The notes: generated from the letters alone by a model not told the origin. A stretch of DNA of 64,000 nucleotides from an uncultured Pelagibacteraceae bacterium (GCA_902580335.1 CACHKE010000001.1:89150-153149); one strand, 5' to 3'. Shown: positions 45,932 to 57,798, counted from the stretch's first letter. Translations and numbers: made by a program.

Positions 45932-47163
45932 TTGTTAATTTCTTTATAGGTTTTATTTAAAATATTAGTTCCTAGCAAATATAAATCTTTAATTATTTTT
46001 TTAGAGTTATTTTTTGAATTGAAATATTTGATAATATAGTTTGTTAATTGGTCTTGATTATTTATTTTTCTTGATAATTTTTTTTTATTTAGAAATTTAT
46101 AAATTTCTCTAAAATTTGAAACATTAGGACCATGCAAAATTTTACAACCATATCTAGCTGCTTCCAATGGGTTTTGACCACCATGTTTAATTAATGATCC
46201 TCCTAAAAAAATATTTTTACAAACTTTGTAAAACAATTTAGTTTTTCCATAAGAATTTACCAAATAAATATCAGCATTAGCGTCAATTTTCTTTTTAGGT
46301 TCATCTAAATGAACTTTAAGATTTAGATTATTAAGTTCTCTCTTAATTGAATTAATTCTATTAATGTGTCTTGGAATAATTATCGTTAGTAGATTTTTAA
46401 ATTTTTTTTTTAATTTTATGTGTGCAAATCCACAAAACTTTTCCTCATTATAGTGAGTACTAGATGCACACCATGTTTTTCTTGAGTTAATTAAATTTAC
46501 AAGATCTTTATTTAAGTTGGTTTTTTCATTTTCTGATTGACTAAATTTTAGATTACCAATTATTTTGATATTTTTAGCCCCTAGTTTTTTTAAATATTTT
46601 TTGGTTTCAATGTTTGATGAGAGGCATAAATCAAATTTACTAAAGATTAATTTTGCAAATGGAGAAAAAATTTTCCATCTATTAAATGATTTCCTTGTAA
46701 TTCGTCCGTTAAGAAGAAATATGGGTGTATTTCTTTTATATAAATTATTTAAAGTTACGGGCCAAATTTCAGAGTCTATAAAAAAAGCTTTAGAAGGATT
46801 CCAATAATTTAAAAATTTCTTAGAAATAAAATTGCAATCAATTGGAAAAAATTGATGTATTGTTTTTTTCAATTTTAAATTTTGAATTATATATGATGAA
46901 CTTACAGTATTTGATGTGATCAATATTTGTTTAATTTCTTTATTTTTTTCAAATTTTTCTATCAATGGAATAATACTTTGAATTTCACCAACACTCGCAC
47001 CGTGGAACCAGATTAGTTTTCCTTTATTCCTTTTTTTTGTAAAAAAACCTAATTTTTCATGAAATCTTTTAGAATTCTCTTTACCCTTAATAATCCTATA
47101 AAAAATTATAAATGGTGAAAAAAAAAATATAATATTAATTAAAATTCTATACAGATAAAACAT
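45928..47163 (-). CDS. waaA: Kdo transferase WaaA (KdtA)
   Basis: The 411-aa GT30 enzyme transfers Kdo from CMP-Kdo onto lipid IVA. The start has a membrane-anchor helix. IWFHGASVGEIQSIIPLI near residue 50 is the family signature, and SEIWPVTLNNL holds the catalytic Glu region. The C-terminal FLGGSLIKHGGQNPLEAARYG is the nucleotide-sugar site. The presence of this gene implies a Kdo-containing LPS. The TAATG junction with msbA and ATGA with lpxK show one transcript. Confidence 0.96.
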   Translation of the reverse strand: MFYLYRILINIIFFFSPFIIFYRIIKGKENSKRFHEKLGFFTKKRNKGKLIWFHGASVGEIQSIIPLIEKFEKNKEIKQILITSNTVSSSYIIQNLKLKKTIHQFFPIDCNFISKKFLNYWNPSKAFFIDSEIWPVTLNNLYKRNTPIFLLNGRITRKSFNRWKIFSPFAKLIFSKFDLCLSSNIETKKYLKKLGAKNIKIIGNLKFSQSENEKTNLNKDLVNLINSRKTWCASSTHYNEEKFCGFAHIKLKKKFKNLLTIIIPRHINRINSIKRELNNLNLKVHLDEPKKKIDANADIYLVNSYGKTKLFYKVCKNIFLGGSLIKHGGQNPLEAARYGCKILHGPNVSNFREIYKFLNKKKLSRKINNQDQLTNYIIKYFNSKNNSKKIIKDLYLLGTNILNKTYKEINK

Positions 47164-48893
47164 TAGGATCTAATTTGTTTATCATAAAAATTTTGATAAA
47201 TAGAAGAGGTAGTCATCAGTTCCTCGTGACTTCCCTGAGCTACCACTTTCCCACTATCAATTACATAAATTTTATCAGAATTTAAAATAGTAGATAATCT
47301 ATGAGCGATTACGATTGTTGTTTTATTTTTTGTGAGATAATTAATTGCTTTTTGAATTTTGTCCTCAGTCTCAGCGTCTAGTGATGAAGTTGCCTCGTCT
47401 AACAAAATTATCTTACTTTTTTTTAAAATTGCTCTTGCAATTGATAATCTTTGTTTTTCTCCTCCAGATAACCTTACTCCATTTTCACCAATAACAGTGT
47501 CAAAACCATTTGGCATTTTATGAATAAAATCATCACAATTTGATAATTTTGCAGCTTCAATTATATCTTCATCTGATGCATTTAATTTTGAATATCTAAT
47601 GTTGTTCTTAATTGTATCATCAAATAAAGAAACATCCTGACTAACTAAAGATATATGGTCTCTTAAAGATTTAATTGAAAAGTTATTTATCTGTTGTTTA
47701 TCTAAAAAAATATTACCATTTAAGGGTTCATAAAATCTAGGAATTAAATTTAATATAGTTGACTTGCCGGCACCACTATGTCCGACAAGAGCAGTCATTT
47801 CTCCACTTTTAATTTCTAAACTGATTTTATTTAAAACATTTTCAGGACTTTCTAAATATTTGAAAGTTACATTTTGAAAACTAATATTGCCTTCTTTTAC
47901 CTCTAAATGTTTCTGACTATTTTTATCATCATTATCTTCGTCAATTATAGGCAGGAGTCTTTTAGCAGCAGATAATCCTTGGAAAATACCCATGTTTAAA
48001 GTCGCTAAAGATCTAACTGGTTGGTAAGCCAGCATCATAGCAGCCAAAAATGAGAAAAAATTATTTAACTCTAATTCTCCTTTCACAATTAGATTACCTG
48101 AATAATAAATTAAACCTCCAATCATCAAACCAGTCAATGTTTCCATAATTGGAGTAGCTCTTACTAAAACAGTTTCAATCTTTACTACTTTTTCTTTGAA
48201 CGTAGTAATTATTTTATTTAATCTTTTATTTTCATATCCCTCATTTTGAAAGATTTTGATAATTTTATGGTTTTTTATTATTTCGAGAAAAAAAGAATTT
48301 AACGATCCAAAAACCTCTTGTGACTCAGTAGTAACTTTACCTATCCTTTTACCCAATGATTTTGCTGCTATGGAAGCAAGAGGAATCATTATGATTGCAA
48401 AGAGAGCTAATTTCCAATTTTGATAAAACATGACACCTATTAAAGCGAACAAAGTTAAAGTATCTTTAGTTACCAAAAGAATTGTATCTGTTACGAGTTT
48501 TTTCACTAGACCAGCATCAAGGCTAATGTGACCTAAAAATTTCCCAGAATGTTTTTTATTTATCTTTTCAATACCTGATTTTAAAATTGATTGCATTATC
48601 TGTAGTTGCAAAATTTTTTGAACTTCGCCACCAACTTGAATAAGCATGTATTTTGCTAAATAGAGTGATGATCCTTTCACTGCAAATGCGAATAAAATTA
48701 TGAAAGGGATTATTACCATTAATTTTTCATCTTTCTCTATAAATATTTTTTCAATAGCTGGGTCAAGTAAATAGGCGATTAATGCTGTGCTGCCAGCCAC
48801 AAGTGCAGAAAAGAACACTGAAATGAAAATCTTTGTAAGATGATTTTTAGTATATCTATTATAGAGTGTTTTTAATATTTCTAAGTTTGTCAT
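47163..48893 (-). CDS. msbA: Lipid A-type ABC exporter (MsbA-like)
   Basis: This is a 576-aa half-transporter with six N-terminal helices (about residues 20-310) and a C-terminal ATPase. Walker A is GHSGAGKST, the Q-loop is ISLVSQDVSLFDD, and the signature is LSGGEKQR. Walker B is KIILLDEATSSLD, with the H-loop in IVIAHRLST. It flips lipid A-core across the inner membrane in MsbA relatives. The position next to waaA-lpxK-lpxL makes this assignment likely, but a general lipid or drug exporter is possible. It begins 4 bp after ubiA. Confidence 0.88.
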   Translation of the reverse strand: MTNLEILKTLYNRYTKNHLTKIFISVFFSALVAGSTALIAYLLDPAIEKIFIEKDEKLMVIIPFIILFAFAVKGSSLYLAKYMLIQVGGEVQKILQLQIMQSILKSGIEKINKKHSGKFLGHISLDAGLVKKLVTDTILLVTKDTLTLFALIGVMFYQNWKLALFAIIMIPLASIAAKSLGKRIGKVTTESQEVFGSLNSFFLEIIKNHKIIKIFQNEGYENKRLNKIITTFKEKVVKIETVLVRATPIMETLTGLMIGGLIYYSGNLIVKGELELNNFFSFLAAMMLAYQPVRSLATLNMGIFQGLSAAKRLLPIIDEDNDDKNSQKHLEVKEGNISFQNVTFKYLESPENVLNKISLEIKSGEMTALVGHSGAGKSTILNLIPRFYEPLNGNIFLDKQQINNFSIKSLRDHISLVSQDVSLFDDTIKNNIRYSKLNASDEDIIEAAKLSNCDDFIHKMPNGFDTVIGENGVRLSGGEKQRLSIARAILKKSKIILLDEATSSLDAETEDKIQKAINYLTKNKTTIVIAHRLSTILNSDKIYVIDSGKVVAQGSHEELMTTSSIYQNFYDKQIRS

Positions 48894-48897
48894 TAAA

Positions 48898-49758
48898 TTA
48901 AATTTTTCCTAAAACAATGCTCGTTAAAATTATTAGTCCTAAAATATTGTTGCTTTTGAAAATATTAAGACATTTTAATTTATTTTGTCTCTCAAATGTG
49001 ATTATCTGAAAAAATAAGTGTATAAAAACTATAATTACTCCCATAAAAAAAAATTTATTCAAATTTAATTCTAGACCTGTAAATACAATAACAAAGATAA
49101 ATAAAAAATAGCAGAAACATAAAAATATTTTTGGATTTTTTTTAAATTTAATTGATGTAGATTTTACTCCTATTATTTCATCATCCTCTATATCTTGAAA
49201 TCCATATATCGTGTCGTATCCCAATGTCCAAAATATGGCACCTAAATAGAATATAAATGGCAACAAATTTATTTCTTCATTAATTGACGTCCATCCAAGT
49301 AACAATCCGTAATTAAATGTAATTCCTAAAAATAGTTGGGGCCAATATGTAAATCTTTTCATTAGCGGATATGTAAATGCAAGAGGCATAGAGGCCAGAG
49401 CGATTAATATTGTGAAAAAATTAAAATTTATCAATACTATAAACGCAAACAAACATAGGGTGCTTGCATAAAGTAAGCCAAGTTTAACAGATATTTTTCC
49501 AGATGCTATTGGTCTTTCTTTTGTTCTAAAAACCTCCTTATCGAATTTTCTGTCAAGTATATCATTAACGATACAACCTGCGGATCTCATCAAAACAGAA
49601 CCTAAAAAAAATAATGATAAGTAAAAAAAATAAATTTTTAAATCTGATGAAAAATCATAAGCGATTGTTAAGCCCCAAGCACATGGCCAAAATAGCAACA
49701 TGTAGCCAATCGGTTTTTTAAGTCTTGTAAGTTCTAAAAAAAGATTTACTTGGTTCAT
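48898..49758 (-). CDS. ubiA: 4-hydroxybenzoate polyprenyltransferase
   Basis: This 286-aa enzyme with about eight helices joins a polyprenyl chain to 4-hydroxybenzoate in ubiquinone synthesis. The first Asp-rich motif is CIVNDILDRKFD near residue 65 and the second is YDTIYGFQDIEDDEIIG near residue 180. RPIASGKIS and TKERPIAS residues are typical of UbiA. It heads the lipid A operon by position only. Its product would serve the aerobic respiratory chain that ends in the cox cluster. Confidence 0.94.
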   Translation of the reverse strand: MNQVNLFLELTRLKKPIGYMLLFWPCAWGLTIAYDFSSDLKIYFFYLSLFFLGSVLMRSAGCIVNDILDRKFDKEVFRTKERPIASGKISVKLGLLYASTLCLFAFIVLINFNFFTILIALASMPLAFTYPLMKRFTYWPQLFLGITFNYGLLLGWTSINEEINLLPFIFYLGAIFWTLGYDTIYGFQDIEDDEIIGVKSTSIKFKKNPKIFLCFCYFLFIFVIVFTGLELNLNKFFFMGVIIVFIHLFFQIITFERQNKLKCLNIFKSNNILGLIILTSIVLGKI

Positions 49759-49810
49759 AAGAATTTACTTGTAAATAACAAAGGCAAGATTGATAATCAA
49801 ACTGATTCGT

Positions 49811-50218
49811 ATGAATATAGATTACACAGTAACAGCCTTAATGTTTCCAGCAATCCCATTGATAATGGGAGTTTATTCTAACCGGTTTCATACCCTAAGC
49901 TCTCTAATTAGAAAAATTCATGATGAGTATGTATTTGAAAAGCACACTCCACCTGAATGGAAGGACCAATTATTAAATTTAGAAAAAAGAATAGGTGTTT
50001 TAAAATTGAGCATCTTATTTGCCGCTTTTGGATTTCTATTTAATATGTTGACAGTTTTTGGACTTTATTTAGAGGAACTTTTTGTAGCAAGAATAATTTT
50101 TGGTTCATGTTGCCTATCAATGATGATTTCAATTATATTTTTTATTATAGAAATTCAAATTTCAACTAAAGCTCTTAGACTTCACCTCTCCGATATGGAT
50201 ATTCAATTTAAGGAATAA
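49811..50218 (+). CDS. DUF2721 family membrane protein
   Basis: This is a 135-aa protein with three hydrophobic helices (about residues 5-20, 66-88 and 92-116). The pattern LMFPAIPLIMGVYSNRFHTLSSLIRKIHDEY, then LEKRIGVLKLSILFAAFGFLFNML, fits DUF2721, a small membrane family of unknown function. An ATG seven codons earlier (49790) is possible. The shorter start keeps the family's N-terminal helix. It overlaps the convergent oxidoreductase gene by 11 bp. Confidence 0.75.
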   Translation: MNIDYTVTALMFPAIPLIMGVYSNRFHTLSSLIRKIHDEYVFEKHTPPEWKDQLLNLEKRIGVLKLSILFAAFGFLFNMLTVFGLYLEELFVARIIFGSCCLSMMISIIFFIIEIQISTKALRLHLSDMDIQFKE

Positions 50219-51179
50219 TAACTGCTGGACCAGTTAAAATTCTTGCTTCTAGATCTTTATGAGCTTGAGCAGCATCCTGAAGTGAATACTTCTTTGAAAT
50301 TTCAATATTAAATTTTTTTGATATGAGTGCATCAAAAACTTTTTTTGCAGACTCTACAAGCTCTTCTCTTTTTATAGTGTAGTGAGCAATAGATGGTCTT
50401 GTAAAAAAAAGACCTTTTGTGTTTATATCTTTTTTAACATCTATGGTATCAACGTAACCTGATGCATTCCCAAAAGCTACCATCATTCCTCTAATCTTTA
50501 ATGTTTCGATTGATCCTTTGAAAGTTTTGATACCAACACCATCGTAAACAACATCAATACCGTTTTTACCAACAATTTTTTCAACTTCTTCAACAAAATT
50601 TTTTTCAGAATAATTAATTACATGATGGCAACCATTTTTTTTAGCAATGTCCTCTTTGGCTTTTGAGCCCACAGTTCCAATAACTTCAGCACCTAATGCA
50701 TTAGCCCATTGAGATAAAATCTGGCCAAGTCCACCTGCCGCAGCATGATATAAAACTTTATCACCTTTTTTTAATGGATATGCTCTGTGTAATAAGTATT
50801 CTGCAGTAATTCCTTTTAATGTAATGCAAGACGCTACCTCGTCAGAGACTCCGTCTGGAACAGATACTAATTTTTCCTCAGGCATTATTTGCTTTTCTGA
50901 GTAAGCACCGATAGGCATTGATGCATGAGTAACTCTATCACCAACTTTAAATAATTTTACTTCAGATCCAACTTCTTCAATTACTCCACAAGCTTCAAGT
51001 CCAATACCGCTAGGTAATGGGATAGGATAAAGGCCTGTTCGATGATAAATATCTATAAAATTCAAACCAATTGATAAATTTTTAATTAACACCTCTTTTG
51101 GTCCAGGCTTCTCTAATTCTACATCTTTTAAAACCAAAACCTCTGGTCCACCAAATTTATCTATTTGAACTGATTTCAT
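50208..51179 (-). CDS. qor: NADPH:quinone oxidoreductase (MDR, zinc-free)
   Basis: The 323-aa medium-chain reductase begins MKSVQIDKFGGPEVLVLKDVELEKPGPKEVLI, the QOR pattern. The NADPH loop is AAAGGLGQILSQWANALGAEVIGTVG, and DVVYDGVGIKTFKGSIETL lies near residue 220. The structural zinc ligands of alcohol dehydrogenases are absent. It should reduce quinones or similar carbonyls. It follows pirin by 3 bp. Confidence 0.9.
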   Translation of the reverse strand: MKSVQIDKFGGPEVLVLKDVELEKPGPKEVLIKNLSIGLNFIDIYHRTGLYPIPLPSGIGLEACGVIEEVGSEVKLFKVGDRVTHASMPIGAYSEKQIMPEEKLVSVPDGVSDEVASCITLKGITAEYLLHRAYPLKKGDKVLYHAAAGGLGQILSQWANALGAEVIGTVGSKAKEDIAKKNGCHHVINYSEKNFVEEVEKIVGKNGIDVVYDGVGIKTFKGSIETLKIRGMMVAFGNASGYVDTIDVKKDINTKGLFFTRPSIAHYTIKREELVESAKKVFDALISKKFNIEISKKYSLQDAAQAHKDLEARILTGPAVIIP

Positions 51180-51182
51180 TAT

Positions 51183-52019
51183 CTACTTTACAAATGTACC
51201 ATTATGATAATCTTGAACAGCTTGCAAGATTTCTGCTTTAGTGTTCATTACAAATGGTCCACCTCTAGCTATTTCTTCATTAATTGGTTTGCCTGAAATA
51301 ACTAAGAATTTTGCATCAGATTGCGCTTTGACTTTTAAATCCTCACCTTTCGATAGCAAGATCAAAGTACTATCCTTGACTTTTTCATGTTCTTTTTCAC
51401 CAATTTTTATTTCACCTTTTATGAGATAGATAAATGTATTGTGTGAAGAGGGAATACTAAATTTAAAATTTTTGTTTTTATTTAATTCAACATCAAAATA
51501 AACCGGTTCGACATTATGTCCTTTAACTGGACCCTCAGCTTTTTGAAATTTACCTGCAATTACTTTTACTTGCTTATCACCATCTTTGTGAACACTCATT
51601 TTATCTGCATCAATATAAATATATTCTGGTTTACTCATTTTTAATTTTGCTGGCATATTTATCCATAATTGAAACCCATGAAGTTTTCCTTCTTTCATAG
51701 CAGGCATTTCAGAATGAATAATTCCACTTCCTGTTTTCATCCATTGAACATCACCAGCAGTCATTCTACCTTTTCCGCCAGTACTATCTTCATGCTCAAA
51801 GTCACCAGCAAGCATATAGGTGACCGTTTCAATTCCTCTATGTGGATGTGGAGGAAACCCAGCAATATAATCTTCACTATTTTCTGAACCAAATTCATCT
51901 AGCATTAAAAAAGGATCAAAATAATTTGGTTCAACACCAATACTTCTTTTTAATTTAACTCCAGCCCCATCTGATGCTGGAATAGGATCGATAATTTTAT
52001 ATACTTCAATATTTTTCAT
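51183..52019 (-). CDS. Pirin family protein
   Basis: This is a 278-aa bicupin. The metal site is in FPPHPHRGIETVTYMLAGDFEHEDSTG (two His near residues 57-59, another His and a Glu near 100-105). GRMTAGDVQWMKTGSGIIHSEMP follows. The C-terminal cupin contains GGPFVMNTKAEILQAVQDYHNG. Bacterial pirins include quercetinase-active forms. No substrate can be predicted. It precedes the quinone reductase by a few bases, and the two may be a redox unit. Confidence 0.9.
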   Translation of the reverse strand: MKNIEVYKIIDPIPASDGAGVKLKRSIGVEPNYFDPFLMLDEFGSENSEDYIAGFPPHPHRGIETVTYMLAGDFEHEDSTGGKGRMTAGDVQWMKTGSGIIHSEMPAMKEGKLHGFQLWINMPAKLKMSKPEYIYIDADKMSVHKDGDKQVKVIAGKFQKAEGPVKGHNVEPVYFDVELNKNKNFKFSIPSSHNTFIYLIKGEIKIGEKEHEKVKDSTLILLSKGEDLKVKAQSDAKFLVISGKPINEEIARGGPFVMNTKAEILQAVQDYHNGTFVK

Positions 52020-52055
52020 CTAATTAAAATAGTAGTTCTATTTTGATTTGCAATA

Positions 52056-52295
52056 TTACTTTTTGTTATGTGAGCCATCACAAAAAGGTTGATCATTTGT
52101 TTGTTTACATGCACAAAAAAATACTCTTTTTGTTAATTCAGATTTATATACCAAGGGTTTAATTTCTGTTCCTTTGTGCGAACCATCACAAAATGGCTGC
52201 TTAGAACTTTTACCACAACTACACCAGTAATAAGATTTTCCCTGTTCAACCTCTATAGCTAATGCGCTATCCCCAGCACTTTGTCCTTTATTCAT
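52056..52295 (-). CDS. CDGSH iron-sulfur domain protein (two domains)
   Basis: The 79-aa protein has two CDGSH cluster motifs, CSCGKSSKQPFCDGSH and CACKQTNDQPFCDGSH, each able to bind a [2Fe-2S] cluster through three Cys and one His. The pair matches the short bacterial 'CDGSH iron-sulfur domain-containing' type. It may act in redox or iron signalling, which is not established. It sits between the pirin and dehalogenase genes with short gaps. Confidence 0.93.
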   Translation of the reverse strand: MNKGQSAGDSALAIEVEQGKSYYWCSCGKSSKQPFCDGSHKGTEIKPLVYKSELTKRVFFCACKQTNDQPFCDGSHNKK

Positions 52296-52313
52296 ATTAT
52301 CTAACTTTTTTAT

Positions 52314-52976
52314 TTAAATTAAATCAACAAGCTCGCTTAAATTTTTTACTTGATTATTAGGTTTGTAATCAAGATTGTCAAAGATATTCTTATTACGGTT
52401 TACCCAAATAGAATGATAACCATAATTCCCTCCCCCTGAAACATCCCACGTGTTTGCACTTAAGAAAGCAACTTCATTCCTTTTAATTTTGTATTTTTTA
52501 ACAGGCAAGTCATAAACTTTAAAATCTGGTTTATAAATTCCAACTTCCTCTATTGAAAATAGATCATCGAGCAGTTTATCTAAATTATTCCTCTCAACTA
52601 ACTCTTTTAAGAGAGATGGAGTTCCGTTTGAAAGTATAGCTAATTTAAAATTTTTTTCTTTTAATTTTTTGAGAGTTTCTGGAACCTCCTTAAAAGGTGA
52701 AAGAACTTTATACAAATTCAATAATTCATTTTTCATTGAAGCGTCTATATTAAAGATCTTCATTGATTTATCTAAGCTGTCTTCAGTAATTTGCCAAAAG
52801 TCTTTATGTCTTTTCATTAAACTTCTAAGCCAAGTGTACTCTAGTTGAGTAGTTCTCCAAAAGTTTGCAAAATCCTCCCATTTATCTCCAATTTTATCTT
52901 TACATTTTTCTGCAGCAGAATTTACGTCAAACAGTGTGCCATAAGCATCAAAAATTATTGCTTTAATATTTTTCAT
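52314..52976 (-). CDS. Haloacid dehalogenase, type II
   Basis: The 220-aa HAD hydrolase has the nucleophile in IIFDAYGTLFDVNSAA (Asp10, DAYGTLFD motif). Ser/Thr motif II is AILSNGTPS near residue 120, and Lys/Asp motifs are VGIYKPDFKVYDL and AFLSANTWDVSGGGNYGY. The DAYGTLFDV and SxNxWDVxGA-like stretches are typical of L-2-haloacid dehalogenases. It is only 17 bp from the start of the divergent rsmE. A natural role in halogenated or small acid metabolism is uncertain. Confidence 0.87.
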   Translation of the reverse strand: MKNIKAIIFDAYGTLFDVNSAAEKCKDKIGDKWEDFANFWRTTQLEYTWLRSLMKRHKDFWQITEDSLDKSMKIFNIDASMKNELLNLYKVLSPFKEVPETLKKLKEKNFKLAILSNGTPSLLKELVERNNLDKLLDDLFSIEEVGIYKPDFKVYDLPVKKYKIKRNEVAFLSANTWDVSGGGNYGYHSIWVNRNKNIFDNLDYKPNNQVKNLSELVDLI

Positions 52977-52993
52977 AAATTAACTTAACACAA

Positions 52994-53695
52994 ATGAGTA
53001 ATATTAGATTATTTTTTTCTGATACTTTATCAGCAAACATGATTGATAAACTCGATAAGGATCAATCACATTATTTAAGCAAAGTAATGAGAGTAAAAGA
53101 AAATGAGGTTTTCTCTTTATTTAATAAAGAGGGAGAATGGGAAGCAAAAATTTTAGGAATATCTAAAAATACTGTTGAATTTAAAATAACAAAACAACTA
53201 AGACAGAAAGAGATTACCAGAGAATTATGGTTGGCGTTTTCTCCTATTAAATCAAACTATCAGAATTTTATGCTGCAAAAATCAACAGAGCTTGGAGTTA
53301 CAAAATTTTTACCGATTATATTTGATAGAACAGTGGTTAGAAAAATTAACAAAGATCGCTTAGAAAAAATTGTAATTGAGGCCAGTGAACAATCAAACCG
53401 TATCTATGTGCCAACAATTGAAGAGGCTCAAGATTTAAATAGTTTTCTAAAAAAAAATTCCATGGATCTAATTTTTACAGATTTAAATTCTAACATTAAT
53501 AAAGTTGATAAATCAAAATTTACAGATAAACCTGTTTGTATAATCATAGGTCCAGAGGGAGATTTTTCAGAGAATGAAAGAGAGAAGATTCTCTCTTTTA
53601 AGGGCGTTCAACCTATTAAAATTAATGAGAATATTTTAAGGTCAGAAACCGCAGTCATATCTGCAATTTCGATCGTAAATTATGTGATTAATTGA
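52994..53695 (+). CDS. rsmE: 16S rRNA (uracil1498-N3)-methyltransferase RsmE
   Basis: The 233-aa SPOUT enzyme methylates U1498 of 16S rRNA. The N-terminal PUA-like part ends near residue 70 with KDQSHYLSKVMRVKENE. The C-terminal knot has LQKSTELGVTKFLPI, the SAM loop CIIIGPEGDFSENERE and LRSETAVISAIS. The length is typical. The start is nearly back-to-back with the dehalogenase gene, so its promoter must lie inside that gene. Confidence 0.96.
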   Translation: MSNIRLFFSDTLSANMIDKLDKDQSHYLSKVMRVKENEVFSLFNKEGEWEAKILGISKNTVEFKITKQLRQKEITRELWLAFSPIKSNYQNFMLQKSTELGVTKFLPIIFDRTVVRKINKDRLEKIVIEASEQSNRIYVPTIEEAQDLNSFLKKNSMDLIFTDLNSNINKVDKSKFTDKPVCIIIGPEGDFSENEREKILSFKGVQPIKINENILRSETAVISAISIVNYVIN

Positions 53696-53755
53696 TAAAT
53701 TGTCGCGAAAACTAAAGTGTAATTTTTATAAAAGAGCTTTATATAGCTATTAAAA

Positions 53756-56205
<2,450 letters not shown>

Positions 56206-56225
56206 GATTAAAAGCTTTAAAATTG

Positions 56226-57137
56226 ATGAGTAGTTCAAAATTAAAAAAAGATAATCTGTCTCAGGAAGACCTACTAAATTTTTCTGAATTATTTAAATTG
56301 ATGAAACCAAGAGTAATGTCGCTTGTGATATTTACTTGTGCGGTTGGATTATTAACAGCCCCAACTATGGTTTCAACTCAAGATGCAATAGTTGGAATAT
56401 TACTAGTTTCAATGGGTGCGGGAGCAGCAGGAGCTTTAAACATGTGGTATGAATCCGACCTTGATGCTTTAATGAGTAGAACTTGCCTAAGACCAATACC
56501 AACAGGTAAAGTTAATAAAAATCAGGCTCTTATATTTGGAATAACTTTATCGGTTATTTCAGTAGTTGCACTAGATTATTTTACAAATCGAGTATCTGCA
56601 GGAATATTACTTTTTACTATTATATTTTATGTTTTAATTTATACAATTTGGCTAAAAAAAAGAACCTCACAGAATATTGTTATTGGTGGTGCGGCTGGAG
56701 CTCTTCCTCCCGTTATAGGCTGGACTATTGCTACAGGATCTTTATCTCTTGAACCTCTTGTATTTTTTTTAATTATTTTCTTTTGGACGCCATCTCATTT
56801 TTGGGCATTAAGCTTATATAAATCAGAAGATTATAAAAAAGCTAATATACCCATGCTTCCCCTAACAAATGGGATAGAGAGCACTAAATTAAATATTTTT
56901 GTCTACTCTTTGATAATGCTTCCAGTGATAATTTTTCCATATGTAATCAACTTTGTTGGTCTTGTTTTTCTTATTCCGTCATTGTTATTAACTATTTATT
57001 ACAATTATCTATGTTTCGATCTTTATAAATTTAAAAAAAATAAATTTAGCGCAAAAAAAGCTAAATCAATATTTGGCTATTCTATTTTATATTTATTTTT
57101 GGTTTTTGTGCTTTTTCTGATAGATAAGATTTTATGA
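56226..57137 (+). CDS. ctaB: Protoheme IX farnesyltransferase
   Basis: CtaB makes heme O from protoheme and farnesyl diphosphate, the precursor of heme a for CoxA. The 303-aa protein has nine predicted helices. The Asp motif is LNMWYESDLDALMSRT followed by RPIPTGKVNKNQA, typical of the UbiA superfamily COX10 branch. SWTPSHFWALSLYKSEDYK is also conserved. The frame extends one codon to a TTG, but ATG 56226 is used. It ends in an ATGA overlap with the small CoxF-position gene. Confidence 0.96.
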   Translation: MSSSKLKKDNLSQEDLLNFSELFKLMKPRVMSLVIFTCAVGLLTAPTMVSTQDAIVGILLVSMGAGAAGALNMWYESDLDALMSRTCLRPIPTGKVNKNQALIFGITLSVISVVALDYFTNRVSAGILLFTIIFYVLIYTIWLKKRTSQNIVIGGAAGALPPVIGWTIATGSLSLEPLVFFLIIFFWTPSHFWALSLYKSEDYKKANIPMLPLTNGIESTKLNIFVYSLIMLPVIIFPYVINFVGLVFLIPSLLLTIYYNYLCFDLYKFKKNKFSAKKAKSIFGYSILYLFLVFVLFLIDKIL

Positions 57138-57259
57138 TTATACCAGATAAAAAAACTAAGAAAAAAAATATCAAGACAGCCTTAGCGATTATTGCTTTCA
57201 TGATTTTTCTTTTTTTATTTACATTATATAATACTGGAGTTTTTGATAGAGCAATATGA
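57134..57259 (+). CDS. CoxF-position small membrane protein
   Basis: This 41-residue gene is overlapped by both neighbours: ATG 57134 is in an ATGA with the ctaB stop, and its own TGA (57257-57259) overlaps the ctaG start at 57256 (ATGA). The product has a basic N-terminus (IIPDKKTKKKNIKTALAI) and one helix (about residues 17-33, IIAFMIFLFLFTLY). In alphaproteobacterial cox operons a small protein named CoxF lies in this slot. The residue-level match to that family cannot be checked here. The double translational coupling makes it a real gene with good confidence. Confidence 0.8.
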   Translation: MIIPDKKTKKKNIKTALAIIAFMIFLFLFTLYNTGVFDRAI

Positions 57260-57789
57260 TACAAAAAAAAAATCTTACACCATTAGTTCTAATAGGGATA
57301 TTTGTTTTTATGTTAGGTCTATCCTACGCTGCAGTACCTTTATATGATTTATTTTGTAAAGTAACGGGTTTTGGAGGTACTACTCAAATTTCAAACAGTG
57401 CTCCTAAAATAGTTCTAAACAAAGTTGTGAGCGTTAGATTTGATACTAATGTGAATAATTTACCTTGGGATTTTAAAGCAAAATCGAATGTTATGGATGT
57501 GAAAGTTGGCCAAGTTAATAAAATAGAGTTTGAAGTTGAAAATTATAGTAGCGAACCAACTGCTGGTGTAGCAAGTTTTAACGTATCACCAGCAAGTTTT
57601 GGGAAATATTATAGTAAACTTGGCTGTTTTTGTTTTGAAAAACAAGAATTAAAGGCAGGAGAAAAAGCCACTTATGTAATGACTTTTTATCTAGACCCCG
57701 AAATGATTAATGATCCAAGTGTCAAAAACCTAGAAGATGTGACTATGTCGTATACTTTTTTCTCGACAGATTATTATAAACAATCATAA
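57256..57789 (+). CDS. ctaG: Cytochrome c oxidase assembly protein CtaG (Cox11-type)
   Basis: The 177-aa copper chaperone delivers Cu to the CuB site of CoxA. It has one N-terminal anchor helix (about residues 9-28) with AAVPLYDLFCKVTGFGGTTQ directly after. A beta-domain follows, ending with the copper-binding motif KLGCFCFEKQEL. FDTNVNNLPWDFKA and YTFFSTDYY are conserved Cox11 residues. The adjacent small gene and CoxC complete the assembly module. Confidence 0.96.
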   Translation: MIQKKNLTPLVLIGIFVFMLGLSYAAVPLYDLFCKVTGFGGTTQISNSAPKIVLNKVVSVRFDTNVNNLPWDFKAKSNVMDVKVGQVNKIEFEVENYSSEPTAGVASFNVSPASFGKYYSKLGCFCFEKQELKAGEKATYVMTFYLDPEMINDPSVKNLEDVTMSYTFFSTDYYKQS

Positions 57790-57798
57790 TTCAAAAAA

